Positions 6,367 through 9,071 of a stretch of DNA of 9,071 bases are shown here, piece after piece. Position 1 is the stretch's first letter. Each line of letters starts with the position of its first letter. The notes beneath the pieces are model-generated. The model searched no databases. It was not told where the DNA came from and saw only the letters and a program-made list of their open reading frames with translations. Location: positions 1-9,071 of the forward strand of contig CALPNL020000074.1 of the NCBI GenBank assembly GCA_943324925.2, given 5' to 3'. The DNA is from Chitinophaga pinensis (lineage in GTDB: Bacteria; Bacteroidota; Bacteroidia; Flavobacteriales; Flavobacteriaceae). Made by a program: the position numbers and the translations under genes.

Positions 6367-7658
6367 GAACTATTGTAGTTTGGTTTAAAACAGATTTACG
6401 ATTGCATGACAATGAAACGCTTGTGAAAGCTATTGCTCAAGGTGATTCGATTATACCAGTATATTGTTTTGATGAAGCTCATTTTAATAATTCTGAGTAT
6501 GGATTTCAAAAAACAGGGAGTTTCAGAGCGCAATTTTTATTAGAATCATTAATTGATTTGGACAATAACCTGAGAGAACTAGGCTCTGGATTAGTTATTT
6601 TGAAAGGAAAACCCGAGGTTGAAATTCCAAAAATAGTTAGTCAATATAAAGCTAACAAAGTTGTTGCAAAACGTGAAGTGGCTTTCGAGGAACGGCAAAC
6701 GGAATCAAAAGTACAAGAAGCGCTATTTAAAGTAAAATGCGAGTTTCAAACTTTTAGTACCAGTACATTGTATCATGCCGAAGATTTGCCATTTTCGATA
6801 AAAGACATACCAGATGTTTTTACTAATTTCAGAAAGAAAACTGAAAAAGATGCTGTAATCAGGCCTTCATTTGAGTCACCAAGTTCAATCAAATCGCCAA
6901 TAATTGATCCGATAAAACTTCCAACACTAGAAGAACTAGGATTAACTTTTACAAAAATAGATTCTAGAACCACTATTGTTTTTGAAGGTGGAGAGTCAAA
7001 AGCAATTGAAAGATTAAACCATTATTTTTTTGAAAGTAAATGTATTTCAAATTATAAAGAAACTCGTAACGGGTTGATTGGTACAGATTATTCCTCTAAA
7101 TTTTCTGCATGGTTGGCTTTAGGCTGCATTTCACCAAGATTTATTTACAGAGAATTACAAAAATATGAAACAGAATTTGGAGCTAATGATTCTACTTATT
7201 GGTTGGTTTTTGAATTGTTATGGCGAGATTATTTTAGATTTATGATGAAAAAACACCAATCTAATTTTTTTAAACAGTCAGGTATAAAAAACAATAAATT
7301 AAAATTATTTAGTGATAATGTTCAAAAATTGCAGAATTGGATTGAGGGAAAAACCGGAATTGATTTTGTTGATGCCAATATGATTGAATTGAAACTAACT
7401 GGATTCATGAGTAATAGAGGACGACAAAATGTAGCCAGTTATTTGTGTAACGATTTGAAATTGGATTGGCGATTGGGTGCCGCTTATTTTGAAGAACAAT
7501 TAATAGATTATGATGTTTGCAGTAATTGGGGTAATTGGGCCTATTTGGCTGCAGTAGGTAATGACCCTAGAGATAACCGTTATTTCAATATTGAAAAACA
7601 AGCTCAGACTTATGATAAAAATAAAAAATATAGAAACTTATGGTTGAATTCAAATTAA
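6363..7658 (+). CDS. DASH-family cryptochrome (CRY-DASH)
   Basis: This 431-residue protein is a DASH cryptochrome, a FAD- and usually methenyltetrahydrofolate-binding photolyase relative that repairs CPDs in single-stranded or looped DNA and may also signal. The antenna domain opens with VVWFKTDLRLHDN (5-17). The FAD domain shows YKETRNGLIGTDYSSKFSAW (231-250), WLALGCISPRFI, ELLWRDYFRF (284-293), and the DASH hallmarks FVDANM, TGFMSNRGRQNVASYL (346-361), YDVCSNWGNWAY (383-394) and GNDPRDNRYF (399-408). No C-terminal extension is present, so it ends like the minimal bacterial forms. In the electron-transfer chain, Trp392 and Trp369 keep the canonical 23-residue spacing, but the position of the outer Trp is Phe316. 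The ATG overlaps the photolyase stop (ATGA), the strongest sign that both enzymes are made together. A hairpin terminator follows within 30 bases. Confidence 0.95.
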   Translation: MRTIVVWFKTDLRLHDNETLVKAIAQGDSIIPVYCFDEAHFNNSEYGFQKTGSFRAQFLLESLIDLDNNLRELGSGLVILKGKPEVEIPKIVSQYKANKVVAKREVAFEERQTESKVQEALFKVKCEFQTFSTSTLYHAEDLPFSIKDIPDVFTNFRKKTEKDAVIRPSFESPSSIKSPIIDPIKLPTLEELGLTFTKIDSRTTIVFEGGESKAIERLNHYFFESKCISNYKETRNGLIGTDYSSKFSAWLALGCISPRFIYRELQKYETEFGANDSTYWLVFELLWRDYFRFMMKKHQSNFFKQSGIKNNKLKLFSDNVQKLQNWIEGKTGIDFVDANMIELKLTGFMSNRGRQNVASYLCNDLKLDWRLGAAYFEEQLIDYDVCSNWGNWAYLAAVGNDPRDNRYFNIEKQAQTYDKNKKYRNLWLNSN

Positions 7659-7685
7659 TACGTAAGATTTAATAAAACTTGAATA

Positions 7686-7721
7686 AAACAAAAGAGCAAC
7701 TATTCAGTTGCTCTTTTGTTT
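7686..7721. terminator. Bidirectional hairpin terminator, CRY-DASH / hxlR-like gene
   Basis: A perfect 15-bp stem (7686-7700 with 7707-7721, core GAGCAAC/GTTGCTC) encloses the loop TATTCA. The outer stem is A-rich on the left and T-rich on the right, giving a U-rich 3' arm in either direction. It lies between the stops of the convergent CRY-DASH (7658) and HxlR-type (7732) genes and closes both transcripts. Confidence 0.9.
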
Positions 7722-7731
7722 CTTACAGTAA

Positions 7732-8193
7732 TTATACTTTTTGACTTTCAATACTATCGTTTTGAATTTGATTGACAAAATCGATGTATTTCTCCCGCCT
7801 GCTATTGATGAATAACTCACGATCTTTAAAGATTTCGGATTTTATAAATAGTTGCGACTCGTTTAATTGATCGTCTGTTAAAGAATCTATAGAAATCATA
7901 TAGAGTTCAACCAATAATGGAAGTACACAAATTCCTTTTCTAGTAGCTAGAAAAACAGCACTTTTTTTAGTTCCTTTTGGATTTATTTTGATCACATAAC
8001 CAAATTCAATTAAGTGAACCAATCGCGAGGTTAATATATTGGAGGCTATTTTTTCTTTAGAATTGGAAAACTCTTTAAAGGTAGATTTTCTATGTAATAA
8101 CATGTCTCTTAATATCAATAAGGACCATTTGTCACCAAATAAGTCAACAGACATCGCTATTGCACAAGTAGATCTATAGTTATTGTTTTTCAT
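7732..8193 (-). CDS. HxlR-family winged-helix transcriptional regulator
   Basis: This 153-residue protein is an HxlR-type (MarR-like winged-helix) regulator. The conserved N-terminal cysteine is Cys10. It is followed by the signature LFGDKWSLLILRDML (18-32), TFKEFSNS, IASNILTSRLVHLIEFGYV (about 49-67) and the wing with KGTKKSAVFLATRKG. Members of this family often sense thiol-reactive or electrophilic compounds through that cysteine and control a neighbouring gene. The tail after about residue 105 is longer than in minimal members and lies in a charged helical region (KSEIFKDRELFINSRREKY). I start at ATG 8193, not the in-frame TTG at 8196, because it is the normal start and begins at the usual distance before Cys10. 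It has no divergent partner. The nearest gene upstream is the glycosidase on the same strand, 170 bases away, so its target is unknown. Confidence 0.92.
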   Translation of the reverse strand: MKNNNYRSTCAIAMSVDLFGDKWSLLILRDMLLHRKSTFKEFSNSKEKIASNILTSRLVHLIEFGYVIKINPKGTKKSAVFLATRKGICVLPLLVELYMISIDSLTDDQLNESQLFIKSEIFKDRELFINSRREKYIDFVNQIQNDSIESQKV

Positions 8194-8242
8194 CAATTAA
8201 GTAATTATTAATAGAATTATATAAATCGCCATTAATTGATTG

Positions 8243-8250
8243 CAAATTTA
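8243..8250 (-). promoter_or_regulatory. Candidate -7 promoter element of the HxlR-type gene
   Basis: On the - strand TAAATTTG is an exact TAnnTTTG match, 49 bases before the ATG at 8193, predicting a leader of about 40 bases. No good -33 TTG is seen. The 170-base gap 8194-8363 holds no further gene or RNA that I can support. It is extremely AT-rich, and I see no strong terminator for the upstream glycosidase gene. Confidence 0.4.
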
Positions 8251-8363
8251 TAGCATAAGATTTAATAAAAATATAATTTTATCTTAATATAATTATTAAT
8301 TGCGTTTTAAAAGTAAAATACAAATTGCATCATAACTATTCGATTTTACTAAGATTATTTTTA

Positions 8364-9071
8364 CTAAAAACTGACTTGTCTCAATATTGTTTTTCCAAAA
8401 GGAATTAGATTTATTAATTCAATTTGATTATTTAATTTGTTTATAGCTTTAATTTCTATTTTACCATTATCAAATTTTGCTTGATTGTCAATAATATATT
8501 GATAGCTACTTTTATCCTTAGAAATATAAAACAAATCATCAAATTGGTTTAAATAGGATTTTCCTTTTTGTTCAATGGATTCGAAAGATTTTGCATAAAA
8601 TAAAGGCCCGTAACTAAAATATTTCTCCTTATTTCCATCTTCTTTAATTTGAATTTCAGTAATAAATTCAATTTGAATTTTATCTTCAGCACCTATTTTT
8701 CTATCAAATACTAAAAACTCATTATCTATAGTATAACTTTCATTTGTTATCACTTTAGTTGCCCACGAGGGTTTTCTAATCTTGATTATAAATTGAGCAT
8801 ACTTAGGATTTGAAATCTTGTAAATAAATTTATTTAGGTAAGGATATTCTGTAATTGCTTCGATTTTAACCAATTGATTTTGAATTTTAGTTTCAATTGT
8901 ACTGGGCATCAATAGCGCATTAACCAAAACGGTATCACTTTCTTTCAACCATGATTTTTCAATAAAATACGGTGTAATTCTTCCAGCATTTGGGTTGCAA
9001 CAAACAGCCACATCTTGGTGTGCCGGAGAATATTTATACCTCGTTTGTTTTCGATTGGATTCAACTTCTCC
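8364..9071 (-). CDS. DUF1680/GH127-like glycosidase, C-terminal part (5' end beyond window)
   Basis: The reading frame is open from the right edge to the TAG at 8364, giving 235 residues of a longer protein. The real start lies outside the window, and an internal GTG at 9011 should not be taken as the start. The fragment looks like the C-terminal half of DUF1680/glycoside hydrolase family 127-type proteins, whose characterised members are beta-L-arabinofuranosidases using a zinc-bound cysteine nucleophile. Evidence is the double-Cys motif AVCCNPNAGR near fragment residues 22-31, at the place of the nucleophile (Cys417/Cys418 in HypBA1), then the beta-sandwich phrases IKIRKPSWA and FSYGPLFYA, which correspond to 'RIPSWA' and 'GPLVYA' in the family. 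No signal peptide can be judged because the N-terminus is missing. Related families GH142/GH146 are alternatives. The gene is likely part of a carbohydrate locus to the right. Confidence 0.75.
   Translation of the reverse strand, partial: GEVESNRKQTRYKYSPAHQDVAVCCNPNAGRITPYFIEKSWLKESDTVLVNALLMPSTIETKIQNQLVKIEAITEYPYLNKFIYKISNPKYAQFIIKIRKPSWATKVITNESYTIDNEFLVFDRKIGAEDKIQIEFITEIQIKEDGNKEKYFSYGPLFYAKSFESIEQKGKSYLNQFDDLFYISKDKSSYQYIIDNQAKFDNGKIEIKAINKLNNQIELINLIPFGKTILRQVSF

Noticed and set aside
8194..8196. TTG start one codon before the HxlR-type ATG
   Set aside because: The adjacent ATG at 8193 is the normal start and loses nothing of the domain.
9009..9011. GTG as start of a short 215-residue protein
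   Set aside because: The frame stays open to the window edge and the residues before it continue the DUF1680-like motif, so this is an internal Val codon.

Overview
The window looks like chromosomal DNA of a member of the Bacteroidota, most probably a Flavobacterium-like Flavobacteriaceae. The support is very low GC, near-absence of Shine-Dalgarno motifs, several TAnnTTTG-type -7 promoter elements, and protein families typical of flavobacteria (the TetR/ABC1-kinase pair, DUF2452, the FeS photolyase and CRY-DASH). I see no mobile element, CRISPR array, tRNA or rRNA.

Layout. (1) 173-847 (+) is an unrecognised secreted protein, closed by a strong bidirectional hairpin (879-912). (2) 3539 to 899 (-) is a compact three-gene run: a TetR-like regulator, an AarF/ABC1/UbiB-type kinase-like protein overlapping it by one base, and an AlkB-type 2-oxoglutarate/Fe(II) dioxygenase. 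(3) Divergent from it, 3639-7658 (+) is a very tight five-gene operon: DUF2452 protein, flavin-reductase-like protein, a 45-residue DUF2256 zinc-ribbon-like protein, an iron-sulfur bacterial cryptochrome/photolyase of the (6-4) PhrB type, and a DASH cryptochrome. It ends in a 15-bp perfect hairpin (7686-7721). (4) Convergent to it is an HxlR-family regulator (8193-7732, -). (5) The right edge holds the C-terminal part of a DUF1680/GH127-like glycosidase (9071-8364, -) that runs out of the window.

How it fits together. The centre is best read as a DNA-damage and light-response locus. The + operon carries two different light-driven flavoenzymes (one with a 4Fe-4S cluster), a possible supplier of reduced flavin, and a tiny four-Cys protein translationally coupled to the photolyase. 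The - operon carries an alkylation-repair dioxygenase, a quinone/lipid-linked kinase-like protein and a regulator. The intergenic region 3540-3638 contains a consensus -7 element overlapped by dyad symmetry, the expected place for a TetR operator controlling one or both arms. The individual families are known. The least explained parts are the DUF2256/photolyase partnership, the roles of DUF2452 and the flavin reductase, and the proposed TetR control of a photorepair operon.
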